Source of the DNA: Bacteroides ihuae
GTDB taxonomy: Bacteria; Bacteroidota; Bacteroidia; Bacteroidales; Bacteroidaceae
DNA length: 64,000 bases
Direction: 5' to 3'
Assembly (NCBI RefSeq): GCF_900104585.1
Contig: NZ_FNVX01000005.1
Location: 930,001-994,000, forward strand
Shown here: piece after piece, positions 8,916 through 19,102 of the stretch
Layout of the letters: every line of letters begins with the position of its first letter
Numbering within the stretch: position 1 is the first letter of the stretch
Program-made: the position numbers and the translations under genes
Notes under the pieces: model-generated
What the model saw: the letters and a program-made list of their open reading frames with translations, nothing else
Databases searched by the model: none
What the model was told of the DNA's origin: nothing

Positions 8916-9327
8916 GTACACTATTTTTACATCCTTATTTAATTCAACGGCAAATTTACATATAATATATCCTTTGTCACCCTACACAGATGTCGGAAAA
9001 TGATGCTTTTAGGCAATTAATTACTCTTTTATATGGTATAAAGAAAATTAGGTAGAGGAATATCGAATCGATTATTGGTTTAACGAAATTGAATTCGACG
9101 AAAAAAGTATATGTAGACAAAGTATAAATGACTTATTTTAATAACAGTTATCCTCTTGCAAGTGAAATTTATTAAAATATTCAGAAAAATTCTTGTTTGT
9201 TTCTTCTATAATGTTTTAATTTACATCGAAATTCTATTTCTATTTACACAAATTCTAAAATATAATTGCTTAAAAAAAAAGTTCATGACTAGAACTAATT
9301 AATATTATTCATTTTAAAATTGAAAAC
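8916..9327. other. AT-rich intergenic region upstream of the barrel gene
   Basis: Apart from the promoter element at 8951-8958, no gene or strong structure was seen. The last 100 bp are highly AT-rich and carry no exact TAnnTTTG box, so the promoter of the downstream outer-membrane gene is not located. Confidence 0.5.
8951..8958 (-). promoter_or_regulatory. -7 promoter element for the DUF4373 gene
   Basis: The minus strand reads TAAATTTG, an exact TAnnTTTG match. Transcription from here would give a leader of about 185 nt containing the whole palindromic element A, so the hairpins could act in the RNA. No clear -33 box was seen. Confidence 0.4.
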
Positions 9328-9924
9328 ATGAAAAAAATTGTTTTGTTATTTGCATTGGCTTTTGTCAGCACTCTCTCGTTTGCGCAGGTTAGTTGGAATG
9401 TTAAAGGTGGTATGAATATTAGCAATTGGACCAAAGATACCGGTGCTGATGCAAAAGTAGGATATAAGATTGGTGGTGGAATGGAATATGCTTTTGACCA
9501 AAGATGGGCCCTCCAAACATCGTTGTTTTTAAGTTCAAAAGGGGTAAAAGGCTCTGGCTATCTTGAGAACAATAGTAGTGCGGATGTTACCGTTAATCAA
9601 GTGTATTTGGAAATGCCAATTATGGCTGCATTACGCATACCGGTATGCCAACAGATGAACCTCGTTTTTAGTGCTGGTCCGTATTTAGCTTATGGCATAG
9701 CTGGTAAAATAAGTGCAGAAAGTGGCGGTGTAACAGGAAGTGTTGACACATTTGGTGATAGCAGTTTAGACCATTTTGATGCAGGTTTAGCTTATGGCGT
9801 TGCCGCAGAATTTGGTAAAATAGTAGTAGGTGCTGAAGGACAATTTGGTTTAGTTAAAATCATGGATGTTGATGGCGCTCCTAAAAATATAAACGTCTCA
9901 TTAACTGTTGGTTACAAATTCTAA
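9328..9924 (+). CDS. Small outer-membrane beta-barrel protein (PorT/OmpX-like)
   Basis: 198 residues. A signal peptide (MKKIVLLFALAFVSTLSFAQ, cleaved after about residue 19) is followed by WNVKGGMNISNW, the usual first strand of Bacteroidetes outer-membrane b-barrel proteins, then alternating amphipathic strands with short glycine-rich loops (about eight strands), ending VSLTVGYKF with the terminal aromatic residue needed for barrel insertion. Ligand unknown. It is a monocistronic gene ending at a terminator and convergent with the thiamine operon. Confidence 0.85.
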   Translation: MKKIVLLFALAFVSTLSFAQVSWNVKGGMNISNWTKDTGADAKVGYKIGGGMEYAFDQRWALQTSLFLSSKGVKGSGYLENNSSADVTVNQVYLEMPIMAALRIPVCQQMNLVFSAGPYLAYGIAGKISAESGGVTGSVDTFGDSSLDHFDAGLAYGVAAEFGKIVVGAEGQFGLVKIMDVDGAPKNINVSLTVGYKF

Positions 9925-9944
9925 TATTGCCACAATATAAAATT

Positions 9945-9985
9945 AAAAAGCCTGTCTTCTTTGATGAAAAGAAAACAGGCTTTTT
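9945..9985. terminator. Bidirectional terminator between barrel gene and thiamine operon
   Basis: AAAAAGCCTGT and ACAGGCTTTTT pair perfectly, with an additional CTTCTTT/AAAAGAA stem inside. The A- and T-runs on both sides suit termination of the barrel gene and of the convergent thi operon. Confidence 0.8.
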
Positions 9986-10033
9986 AGTGTTATATTCAAA
10001 AAATAAGAATCTACTATAAATCTTTATAGTAGA

Positions 10034-10642
10034 TTACTCTGCCATATCCTTTAGCTTTTTGAAGTGTTCAATGATAGAGGTATAATTTTGATCTTTGTAA
10101 GTATCAAATTTAGTCCATAAATCACCTAAAACAGCAGCACCACCAAAACCAAAATCTTTAATTTCTGTGAGATTGTCAGGTGTGATACCTCCTAAAGCAA
10201 TTACTTTATTATCGATAATTTTCTCTTCAGCAGCTTTCCTCAGTTCTTCCGGAGTATAGGGCGAGTTGTATCCTTCTTTAGAAATAGAGTCATAAATAGG
10301 ACTTAAGAAAACATAATCATATAGATGCTTCTTTATTTTTACTTCTTCTATCGAGTGGCAAGAATAACTTATATGTCCATGATAATCATGTGGCGCTTCC
10401 GGATTACGAGTATTCAGATGAATACCCATAAGATTGAATTCATTTTTCAGATAGAAATGTTCATGAGTAACAATTCGATGATGATATCTTTCAGGTATTA
10501 ACGTTAGGAGCCTTTCAGAATACAAGGCTGGCATTTCAGGCTTTCGTAAGTGAAGAATGTTCAACCCTCCTTCAAAAAGAGCTGTGATAATTTTATCCTC
10601 TTCCACGAAAAAATGAGGAGTAGTTACAATGATTAGTTTCAT
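10034..10642 (-). CDS. tenI: Second ThiE/TenI-like thiamine phosphate synthase family protein
   Basis: 202 residues, last gene of the thiamine operon, 60 bp after thiF. It has the TIM-barrel pattern of ThiE/TenI: LNILHLRKPEM near the N-terminus, GIHLNTRNPEAP, SYSCHSIEEV, and the C-terminal phosphate-binding loop VIALGGITPDN. The operon already has a canonical ThiE (15150-15764), so this copy is more likely the TenI type, which in Bacillus aromatises the thiazole phosphate tautomer. True ThiE activity cannot be excluded. Confidence 0.8.
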   Translation of the reverse strand: MKLIIVTTPHFFVEEDKIITALFEGGLNILHLRKPEMPALYSERLLTLIPERYHHRIVTHEHFYLKNEFNLMGIHLNTRNPEAPHDYHGHISYSCHSIEEVKIKKHLYDYVFLSPIYDSISKEGYNSPYTPEELRKAAEEKIIDNKVIALGGITPDNLTEIKDFGFGGAAVLGDLWTKFDTYKDQNYTSIIEHFKKLKDMAE

Positions 10643-10702
10643 TTCTATATTAAAAGATAAATTTAAGCAAAGTTAGCAGTTTACAGCCTCAGTAGCCAAT
10701 AT

Positions 10703-11398
10703 TTATAGTGAAAAGATGTTAGTTTGTAAACTCCTTAGGTCTATCGTCCAAAGTTTTCCCGATAAAACAGTATCATAATTATTTATTATCTTAATCACTT
10801 CTGTGGCCTCTATGCTTCCTGTGATGGCAGGTGTTACGCCTATTACTCCTTTGGGAGGAGGTGGCATGCTAAGCATTTCTTCTTCACTAGGATATAAATC
10901 TCTATAATTTTTGTTTGTACGATAATTAAATACAGCTACCTGTCCTTCAAAACCACAAATAGCACCATACACGTAAGGTTTGCCTAGTTCAACACATACA
11001 TCATTAATAAGATAACGGGTAGAAAAGTTATCACAACCGTCTACCACAATATCATATTGGCTGATAAGTTCACGCACATTCTTTTCTGTCAATCGTTTCG
11101 GATAAGCATTTACACGGATGTCACTGTTAAGCGCTTTTAGTCTCATCGATGCACAAAGAGCTTTCAATTCTCCAGTCTGTGCTTCGGAATACAATATTTG
11201 TCGATGCAGATTGGAGATACTCACCACATCATCATCTATCAAACCAATAGTGCCCACTCCGGCACCGGCCAGATAAAGTGCGATGGGAGAACCCAACCCA
11301 CCTACACCTACTATGAGAACTTTGGCTGCCTTCAGTTTGGCTTGCCCTTCTTCACCTATCTCGAGCAGCATCATTTGCCTGTTATATCTTTCCATCAT
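10703..11398 (-). CDS. thiF: ThiF-type sulfur-carrier adenylyltransferase
   Basis: 231 residues of the E1/MoeB/ThiF family, which adenylates the C-terminal glycine of ThiS. Visible: N-terminal RYNRQMMLLEIGEEGQ, the nucleotide loop VGVGGLGSPIALYLAGAG, ISNLHRQILY and CDNFSTRYLINDVC. The two CxxC zinc pairs usual in MoeB/ThiF are absent: the expected positions read YRDLYP and MPPPPKGVIG. The start ATG overlaps the thiH stop by 4 bp (11395-11398), indicating translational coupling. ThiF is preferred over MoeB because of the operon. Confidence 0.93.
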   Translation of the reverse strand: MMERYNRQMMLLEIGEEGQAKLKAAKVLIVGVGGLGSPIALYLAGAGVGTIGLIDDDVVSISNLHRQILYSEAQTGELKALCASMRLKALNSDIRVNAYPKRLTEKNVRELISQYDIVVDGCDNFSTRYLINDVCVELGKPYVYGAICGFEGQVAVFNYRTNKNYRDLYPSEEEMLSMPPPPKGVIGVTPAITGSIEATEVIKIINNYDTVLSGKLWTIDLRSLQTNIFSL

Positions 11399-12525
11399 AC
11401 TCTAATCGTCTGATCAAACGTTTGGTCCCAATCTTTATAGACTGGTATACGTCCTAGTATGCGTAGCGCAGCATCTACTTCAACCGCTTTGCGTTCATCA
11501 CTAACATGAAATTGTTCCAACGCTTGCGGATAGCTAAAATAGCCTCCCGGTTCCGTTTTACTTTCAGCACTCATGGTTGTTACCCCAAGCGTAGCCATGT
11601 GGTTGCGGAGTTCTGCCGATTCACGGGTAGAATAGGAGATGTCTACATCGTGATCGAAGATACGCATCGCAAAAGTGACTTGTGCTAATTCACGGTCGGT
11701 CATCACCACGTTTGGTTGAAAGCCTCCATTTTCCGACGGACGCATACGGGGGAAGTTAACACTATACTTTGTCTTCCAATAATGCTTTTGCAGGTATCGC
11801 AAATGATGAGCCATCATCGTTACATCCGTACGCCATTCTTCCAGTCCGATGAGTACACCCATACCGATTTTGTGTACACCAGCTTGCCCCATACGATCAA
11901 ATCCATTGACACGCCAATCGAATTTAGATTTCATTCCTCTGGGATGATAGAGGTTATAATTTGCTTTATTATATGTCTCTTGAAAACAGATGACTCCATT
12001 TAGTCCGGCATGCGTAAGCTGCTCATATTCTCCCGCTTTAAGTGGCATTACCTCTATTTGAAGATTAGAGAAATATGGCTTTGCCAATTGCAGTGCTCTC
12101 TCTATATAATCAACGCCTGCTTTGGCCGGATTCTCTCCTGTTACCAGTAACAAATTCTCAAATGGAGCAAGCTTCTTAATCGCTTTGTATTCATTCACCA
12201 TTTCCTCTTCGGTAAGGATGGTGCGCTTCATCGGGTTGCTATGGTTAAAGCCGCAATAGATGCACGAATTGGTGCATGAGTTCGTGATATAGAGTGGCAC
12301 AAACATGGAGATTGTTTTGCCAAAACGCTCCAGTGTGTATTTCTGGCTTAATTGAGCCATCACCTCCAGATAAGGCAACGCCGCTGGAGAGATTAAGGCT
12401 TTAAAATCTTCTACATCGAGATGCCTTTTGCCTAAAGCGCGACGAACATCTTCGTCCGTTTTGGCATAGATCTCTCGGGTCGTTTCTTCCCAAGAGATCT
12501 TTTCTAATTCTTCTGAAAACAACAT
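11395..12525 (-). CDS. thiH: 2-iminoacetate synthase ThiH (radical SAM)
   Basis: 376 residues. The radical-SAM cluster motif is CTNSCIYCGF (C-x3-C-x2-C) near residue 85, preceded by PLYITNS; LVTGENPAK and FPRMRPSENGG follow as in ThiH. The enzyme cleaves tyrosine to dehydroglycine and p-cresol, supplying the glycine-derived part of the thiazole under anaerobic conditions, in place of the oxygen-dependent ThiO. It lies 3 bp downstream of thiC and overlaps thiF. Confidence 0.95.
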   Translation of the reverse strand: MLFSEELEKISWEETTREIYAKTDEDVRRALGKRHLDVEDFKALISPAALPYLEVMAQLSQKYTLERFGKTISMFVPLYITNSCTNSCIYCGFNHSNPMKRTILTEEEMVNEYKAIKKLAPFENLLLVTGENPAKAGVDYIERALQLAKPYFSNLQIEVMPLKAGEYEQLTHAGLNGVICFQETYNKANYNLYHPRGMKSKFDWRVNGFDRMGQAGVHKIGMGVLIGLEEWRTDVTMMAHHLRYLQKHYWKTKYSVNFPRMRPSENGGFQPNVVMTDRELAQVTFAMRIFDHDVDISYSTRESAELRNHMATLGVTTMSAESKTEPGGYFSYPQALEQFHVSDERKAVEVDAALRILGRIPVYKDWDQTFDQTIRV

Positions 12526-12528
12526 ACT

Positions 12529-14250
<1,722 letters not shown>

Positions 14251-15021
14251 TTAATCATTTAAAAAAGCGGTGAGAGGAGAACTTGCAGCTGCAACCAGGC
14301 TCATGCTACCCAGTCCGGCTTCATAAGCACGACGGCCGGCAATTGTTGCTTCGCGGAAGGCAATAGCCATCTCTGCAGGATTGACTGCCACTGCAATGGC
14401 TGTATTTACCAAAACGGCTGAAGCGCCCATTTCCATTGCTTCTGCTGCATGGCTGGGAGCACCAATGCCTGCATCTACCACCACAGGAATGTTTGCCTGC
14501 TCAATGATAATACGTAAGAAATCCCTTGTCTGCAATCCTTTATTGGTGCCAATTGGAGCACCTAGCGGCATTACTGCAGCAGCACCGGCCTCTTCCAATC
14601 GTTTACATAAAACCGGATCGGCCTGACAATAGGGGAGTACCACAAAACCGAGTTTTACCAACTTCTCTGTAGCCTTGAGTGTTTCTATTGAATCGGGTAA
14701 CAAATAACGAGGATCGGGGTGGATTTCCAATTTTAGCCAATTGGTGCCAAAGGCCTCGCGAGCCATTTGTGCAGCAAATACAGCCTCTTCGGCATTGCGC
14801 ACGCCCGATGTGTTGGGTAGTAATTGAATGTTGGGATGTACGATATGTTTCAGCATATCATCTTCTTTGTCGTCCATGCTTACACGTTTCATGGCTACGG
14901 TAACCATCTCTGTACCCGAAGTCAATATCGCTTGTTCCATCAGTTCGTTCGAACTGAACTTTCCTGTGCCCAAGAATAGGCGAGAGCAAAATTCTTTGCC
15001 CGCAATAATAAGTTGTTCCAT
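14251..15021 (-). CDS. thiG: Thiazole synthase ThiG
   Basis: 256 residues, complete TIM barrel. It condenses DXP, dehydroglycine and ThiS thiocarboxylate to the thiazole phosphate. Typical blocks: [22 protein letters not shown] (imine-forming Lys), [31 protein letters not shown] and [20 protein letters not shown]. It is the third gene of the operon, after a 128-bp gap that contains a strong AT-rich hairpin. Confidence 0.97.
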   Translation of the reverse strand: MEQLIIAGKEFCSRLFLGTGKFSSNELMEQAILTSGTEMVTVAMKRVSMDDKEDDMLKHIVHPNIQLLPNTSGVRNAEEAVFAAQMAREAFGTNWLKLEIHPDPRYLLPDSIETLKATEKLVKLGFVVLPYCQADPVLCKRLEEAGAAAVMPLGAPIGTNKGLQTRDFLRIIIEQANIPVVVDAGIGAPSHAAEAMEMGASAVLVNTAIAVAVNPAEMAIAFREATIAGRRAYEAGLGSMSLVAAASSPLTAFLND

Positions 15022-15088
15022 TATTCTTTAATTTCTGAATTAAGATCTTTTTAAATGGCTAGTTTCTTGAGGTTATATGATACGGTGA

Positions 15089-15127
15089 ATAACAATATAT
15101 GTAACGAGGCATTACATATATTGTTAT
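15089..15127 (-). promoter_or_regulatory. Perfect 16-bp hairpin in the thiE-thiG gap
   Basis: The arms 15089-15104 and 15112-15127 (core AACAATATATGTAA) are exact complements around a 7-nt loop, CGAGGCA on the plus strand. It lies directly after thiE and 68 bp before thiG on the transcript. There is no long U-run, so it may be a processing or stability element, or partial attenuator, rather than a full terminator. Confidence 0.6.
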
Positions 15128-15149
15128 CGTGATAACATATTACCATAAT

Positions 15150-15764
15150 TTAGAGAGTAAGAATCTTCTTCACCTCTTCCACCGGATTTTCAGCTTGCAG
15201 AATAGCTCCCGAGAGAGCGATACCATTAATTCCGGTCGCCAAAATGCCAGGAATATCCTCGTATGCAATGCCGCCTATCGCTACGGTAGGCAGAAGAATA
15301 TTGGCCTGCTTCATTTGTTGGATGATTGAGTGATATCCATCTAGACCTAAAACCGGACTTAACTTTTTCTTTGTGGTGGTGAAGCGAAATGGGCCAATAC
15401 CCACATAATCTGCTCCGGTAAGGTAGAGTGCCTGAACATCTTCAAACGTATTAGCCGTACCTCCAATGATGAATCCTTCGCCAAGTAGCTTTCGTGCTTC
15501 CGCTACCGGCATATCCATCTTACCCAGATGTACACCGTCTACTTCCAGCTCTTTAGCCAACTCTACATAGTCATCGATTATCAGTATTGCTTCATGCTCT
15601 TTGCAGAATGGTTTTAATTCTAAGGCAATAGTCTTCACTTGGTCAGGAGTAGCTTCTTTCATTCGCAACTGAATCCATTTACATCCTCCCTCCAAAGCAA
15701 TACAAGCTGATTGGAGGTAAGAATACTTCTCTGTTTGATGAGTGATAAATTGTAGACTGATCAT
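15150..15764 (-). CDS. thiE: Thiamine phosphate synthase ThiE
   Basis: 204 residues. It joins HMP-PP and thiazole phosphate to thiamine phosphate. Visible: CKWIQLRMKEA (pyrophosphate-binding Arg/Lys), ILIIDDYVELAKELEVDGVHLGKMD, IIGGTANTFEDV, YVGIGPFRFTTTKK and the C-terminal phosphate loop VAIGGIAYEDIPGI. It is 4 bp downstream of thiS. This is the canonical ThiE; the paralogue at 10034-10642 is more diverged. Confidence 0.93.
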   Translation of the reverse strand: MISLQFITHQTEKYSYLQSACIALEGGCKWIQLRMKEATPDQVKTIALELKPFCKEHEAILIIDDYVELAKELEVDGVHLGKMDMPVAEARKLLGEGFIIGGTANTFEDVQALYLTGADYVGIGPFRFTTTKKKLSPVLGLDGYHSIIQQMKQANILLPTVAIGGIAYEDIPGILATGINGIALSGAILQAENPVEEVKKILTL

Positions 15765-15768
15765 AGTG

Positions 15769-15969
15769 TTATCCTCCGCAAGCAGCTTTAATGACGACTA
15801 TGTTATCATTCTCTTGTAGCATGGAGAGATTCCATCCTGTGCGTGGAAGCATTTGATTATTCACTGCAATAGCTACGCCTGCAGAAGGAAGTTCGAGCAT
15901 GTTTGCTAGTTGAGCGACTGTAGAAGAAACGTTGATCTCCATTTCTTTGTTGTTTACCTGTACTTTCAT
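15769..15969 (-). CDS. thiS: Sulfur carrier protein ThiS
   Basis: 66 residues, beta-grasp fold, ending in the obligatory Gly-Gly (KAACGG) that is adenylated by ThiF and thiocarboxylated. It has MKVQVNNKEMEI at the N-terminus and VAIAVNNQMLPR in the middle. The ATG at 15969 is used; a longer frame running to 16134 would translate the riboswitch and is rejected. It is the first gene of the thiamine operon. Confidence 0.93.
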   Translation of the reverse strand: MKVQVNNKEMEINVSSTVAQLANMLELPSAGVAIAVNNQMLPRTGWNLSMLQENDNIVVIKAACGG

Positions 15970-16047
15970 TTTTTCTGTTTTAAAAATTAAAGTGGTGTAA
16001 ATACAAAGAGGAGTGCTGTATAAGCAGTAGGCAATGGAAGAAGCAAC

Positions 16048-16125
16048 AATCCCTGCGTCAGTATTAACTGCATCAGGTTCGTAGGGTATAATCTCAGCCT
16101 TCTTAGGGCACCCCTTTGTCTTTAC
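16048..16125 (-). promoter_or_regulatory. TPP riboswitch (THI element)
   Basis: On the minus strand it shows the conserved THI-box parts in order: GGGGTGCCC, GGCTGAGATTATACCC and GAACCTGATGCAGTTAAT, closing with ACTGACGCAGGGA. It sits about 80 nt ahead of thiS and should shut the seven-gene operon down when thiamine pyrophosphate is plentiful. No strong terminator hairpin was seen between aptamer and ATG, so control may be at translation start. Confidence 0.97.
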
Positions 16126-16224
16126 GGAAGGCAAAGGAAAGGAAAAATATTCAGAAACAACAAAGAAATAATGATTTTTACTTAGTTAATTAAGTTTGAA
16201 ACTTGATGTATTGCCTTTGGAGAA

Positions 16225-18216
16225 TTAAGCAATCTCTTTAGTAATAGGATGTGAGAAGACAAACCGCGCGCCGTTTTTATAATCTTTATCTACCCAAATC
16301 TGCCCCCCCATGTGCTTTATGGTTAGCTTGCAAATAGCAAGTCCTAGTCCAGTACCTTGTACAAATTCGTTTAGTTTCTCAAAGCGGGTAAATACTTGCT
16401 CTTGTTTATCTTCCGGTATGCCACATCCTGTGTCTGTTACTGAGAACAAAACCACTGAATTCTGTTCATCTATTTCGAAAGCCAACGTGATTATTCCTCC
16501 ATCTGGAGTAAACTTTAATGCATTATTGAGTAAATTCATTACTATCTGCTGCAAACGTAATGGATCTGTATACAGCATATATGATTCGGATGGAAATCTA
16601 GAACAAATCTCCACATCAGTAGCTTTACTTTGGTTGGTAAGCGCTATCATTCCCTCGCAGGAGGCAACTAGATCGCACCATTCGTAGTTAAATTGTAACC
16701 GGCCGGATTCCAACCTAGAGACATCAAGTACATCACTAATCAACTGAAGGAGTAAATCTGAATTTTTTTGAATAATTTTAGCATATTCTTTTTGTTCTTC
16801 AGTAGCATTTATTCCCTCTATTAACAAGCTTGAAAATCCTACAATTGCATTTAGTGGAGTGCGTATTTCATGGCTCATATTTGAAACAAAAGCACTCTTT
16901 ACTTGATTGGCTTCTTCAGCACGTTCTTTGGCTTTTCGAAGTTCTGATTCAGATTGTTCTAATTTCTTTTTATCATTGCTCAATGAGTCAGTAGAGATTA
17001 ATAATTTATCTTTTAGCCTTCTCATTTTATAATAATAATATAATGATATTATTAAACCAGTAATTAAACTAATGAAAACTAAAAAGAGTGTTTCTATTTC
17101 ATTTTTATATACAGAAAGAAAAGGAGGAACATGGTTGACATAAATGGCATTGCTAGGAAGTTTATTTTTGTCAAGTTTGAGTTCTTTCAATTTTTGTGCG
17201 TCAAACTTATATTCATTTCTGATCGTATATAAATCGGGTTTACTTTTTTGCTTTAAATCCAATATTTCGTATGCTTTGAGACCAAGTCTCCTGCCAACAC
17301 CTTGATAAGTGGGTACATATCCTCCAATGGCCCAATAACCTATTCCAGTCGAAGTAAGACTAAATACCGGAATGGAAGGATTAACACTTTTGAATGCGTA
17401 GACAGAATTGTTTATGTAAGATATTTCCAGACTATCTATTTTCCAGATGCCTAGTAGCATAACTGTCTCTTTAGGAACATTATGGAGTTTTTCAACAGCT
17501 TCGTCCAGAGTAAGCTTACGTCCATCAATAAAAATAGGATTAATATTAGGATATTTTTTTAGTTCTTTTTGAAGCAAAGTGTAGTGGGAAATTCCATTAT
17601 AAGTATTGTCGGTAAGAATCGCCAAATTCTTCATCTTTGGATAAAAAGATTTTATCAATTCAATCTCTTTTGAGACATCATAATTATAAGATAAAGCCAG
17701 TTTGACATCATATCCCTTCATGATTTTGAGCATATCAAGAATTTCAGGCTCATATGAAGACATATTCACCGTATCAGTCGGTATACGAATTCCATAGCGG
17801 CCAGCCATAGCACACATTACCGGAATATTTTTATATTTATTGTCTTTCAGATGAAAATAAGTATTCCAAGCTTCTCCGCCCAGAAGGATAATCATTTTAA
17901 CATCAGGGTGTTTTTCTAAAATGACTTTCATTCTATTTTGCCACAGATTAGCTTCTTTTAGGCTCATGGCATTCATGTTCTCTATAACTACCGAATATTT
18001 CCCTCCTAACTTACTATACGTATCTATAAACGAACTTATATTATCCGAAGTATACTTAGTATCTGAATTATAAGAACTGATAAATAGAATCTCATGTTTA
18101 GCTAATTTCTCTATTCCTAGAAAATCATGTGCTTCTATACTAATGCTGAAAGACAGTAAAAATACTAACAGTGTAATGAGGCGACTTTTATGACTTATAA
18201 TTGATTGGAGTCTCAT
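16225..18216 (-). CDS. Membrane sensor histidine kinase with periplasmic substrate-binding-like domain
   Basis: 663 residues. A signal/anchor helix at the N-terminus (about 11-28) and a second membrane segment near 375-397 enclose a periplasmic domain of about 340 residues resembling ABC substrate-binding proteins (LFISSYNSD..., [32 protein letters not shown]). After a short coiled coil (410-440) come the HisKA motif SHEIRTPLN with His about 449, the N box [22 protein letters not shown] and GTGLGLAIC. No response regulator or receiver domain is adjacent. Ligand unknown. The ATG at 18216 is chosen; the longer frame opens with TTG. Confidence 0.9.
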   Translation of the reverse strand: MRLQSIISHKSRLITLLVFLLSFSISIEAHDFLGIEKLAKHEILFISSYNSDTKYTSDNISSFIDTYSKLGGKYSVVIENMNAMSLKEANLWQNRMKVILEKHPDVKMIILLGGEAWNTYFHLKDNKYKNIPVMCAMAGRYGIRIPTDTVNMSSYEPEILDMLKIMKGYDVKLALSYNYDVSKEIELIKSFYPKMKNLAILTDNTYNGISHYTLLQKELKKYPNINPIFIDGRKLTLDEAVEKLHNVPKETVMLLGIWKIDSLEISYINNSVYAFKSVNPSIPVFSLTSTGIGYWAIGGYVPTYQGVGRRLGLKAYEILDLKQKSKPDLYTIRNEYKFDAQKLKELKLDKNKLPSNAIYVNHVPPFLSVYKNEIETLFLVFISLITGLIISLYYYYKMRRLKDKLLISTDSLSNDKKKLEQSESELRKAKERAEEANQVKSAFVSNMSHEIRTPLNAIVGFSSLLIEGINATEEQKEYAKIIQKNSDLLLQLISDVLDVSRLESGRLQFNYEWCDLVASCEGMIALTNQSKATDVEICSRFPSESYMLYTDPLRLQQIVMNLLNNALKFTPDGGIITLAFEIDEQNSVVLFSVTDTGCGIPEDKQEQVFTRFEKLNEFVQGTGLGLAICKLTIKHMGGQIWVDKDYKNGARFVFSHPITKEIA

Positions 18217-18265
18217 ATAGTGGTAATTAGGCCGCAAAGTTACTGTTTTTTTTAAGAAAAATAAA

Positions 18266-18300
18266 AAACACAGATATTTCTATTAGATATATCTGTGTTT
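18266..18300 (-). terminator. Terminator after the superoxide dismutase gene
   Basis: AAACACAGATAT (18266-18277) and its exact complement (18289-18300) form a 12-bp stem with an 11-nt loop, followed on the minus strand by a T-run. It lies between the sod stop and the sensor-kinase start. Confidence 0.75.
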
Positions 18301-18354
18301 GTATATGGGTATAAACCCTTAGTAGATTGCTACTTTATGTAGAAAAGCTTCATT

Positions 18355-18936
18355 TTAGAGGCGGCTATCAACTACAGCCCAGTCTATAATGCTCCATAAA
18401 GCTGCTATGTGATCAGCACGACGATTCTGGTAATCCAGATAATAAGAATGTTCCCATACGTCAAAACCTAATAAAGGTTTTAATCCTGCACGTAGAGGGT
18501 TGCTTCCGTTTGTCTCTTTGGTAATGTGTAGCTTTCCGCTCTTGTCTACGGATAACCATGCCCATCCTGAACCAAACAGACCTACTGCTGCAGCAGTGAA
18601 TTCTTTTTTAAAGTTGTCGAAACTGCCAAAGTCTTTAACAATAGCTTCTGCTAGTTTGCCTGATGGCTCGCTTTGAGAAGGTTTGCCTGCAAACTGAGTA
18701 AAATATAATGTATGATTTAGTACTTGTCCGGCGTTGTTAAAAATAGCACCGTCCGGAGCTGTAGAAACAATTTGTTCTACGGTCTTGCCCTCAAATTCTG
18801 TTCCGGGAACAAGGCTATTTAGATTATTTACATAGGCTTGCAAGTGTTTTCCATAATGAAACTCAATTGTTTGCTGGCTAATTACTGGAGCCAACGCATC
18901 AGTTGCGTATGGCAATTTAGGCATATCATAACTCAT
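18355..18936 (-). CDS. sodB: Iron/manganese superoxide dismutase
   Basis: 193 residues from MSYDMPKLPYATDAL. It detoxifies superoxide in the cytoplasm. Metal ligands are seen in HYGKHLQAYVNNLN, QVLNHTLYF and DVWEHSYYLDYQNRRADHI (Asp-x3-His). Start chosen at 18936, since family members begin M-x-Y-x-MPKLPYA; two upstream ATGs remain possible. It is divergent from the helicase gene. Confidence 0.95.
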   Translation of the reverse strand: MSYDMPKLPYATDALAPVISQQTIEFHYGKHLQAYVNNLNSLVPGTEFEGKTVEQIVSTAPDGAIFNNAGQVLNHTLYFTQFAGKPSQSEPSGKLAEAIVKDFGSFDNFKKEFTAAAVGLFGSGWAWLSVDKSGKLHITKETNGSNPLRAGLKPLLGFDVWEHSYYLDYQNRRADHIAALWSIIDWAVVDSRL

Positions 18937-19057
18937 AGTCATAAATATTAAAGACATTAATAATGTATTCATAAGTTCAATGTATTATTGTTATTGAAAC
19001 TTTGGTTATATAACGCCATATCCAAAAGAAATGTTCGCACGTCTCCAACTTTTCTTC

Positions 19058-19065
19058 TATCTTTG
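19058..19065 (+). promoter_or_regulatory. -7 promoter element for the UvrD-type helicase gene
   Basis: TATCTTTG matches TAnnTTTG exactly, 37 bp upstream of the ATG at 19103. No clear -33 box. Confidence 0.5.
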
Positions 19066-19102
19066 CACAAATTAACCCCTATTTATAAAGAAACAATCTC
19101 TG

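Noticed and set aside
15970..16134. N-terminal extension of ThiS
   Set aside because: It would translate the TPP riboswitch; the ATG at 15969 gives a normal 66-residue ThiS.
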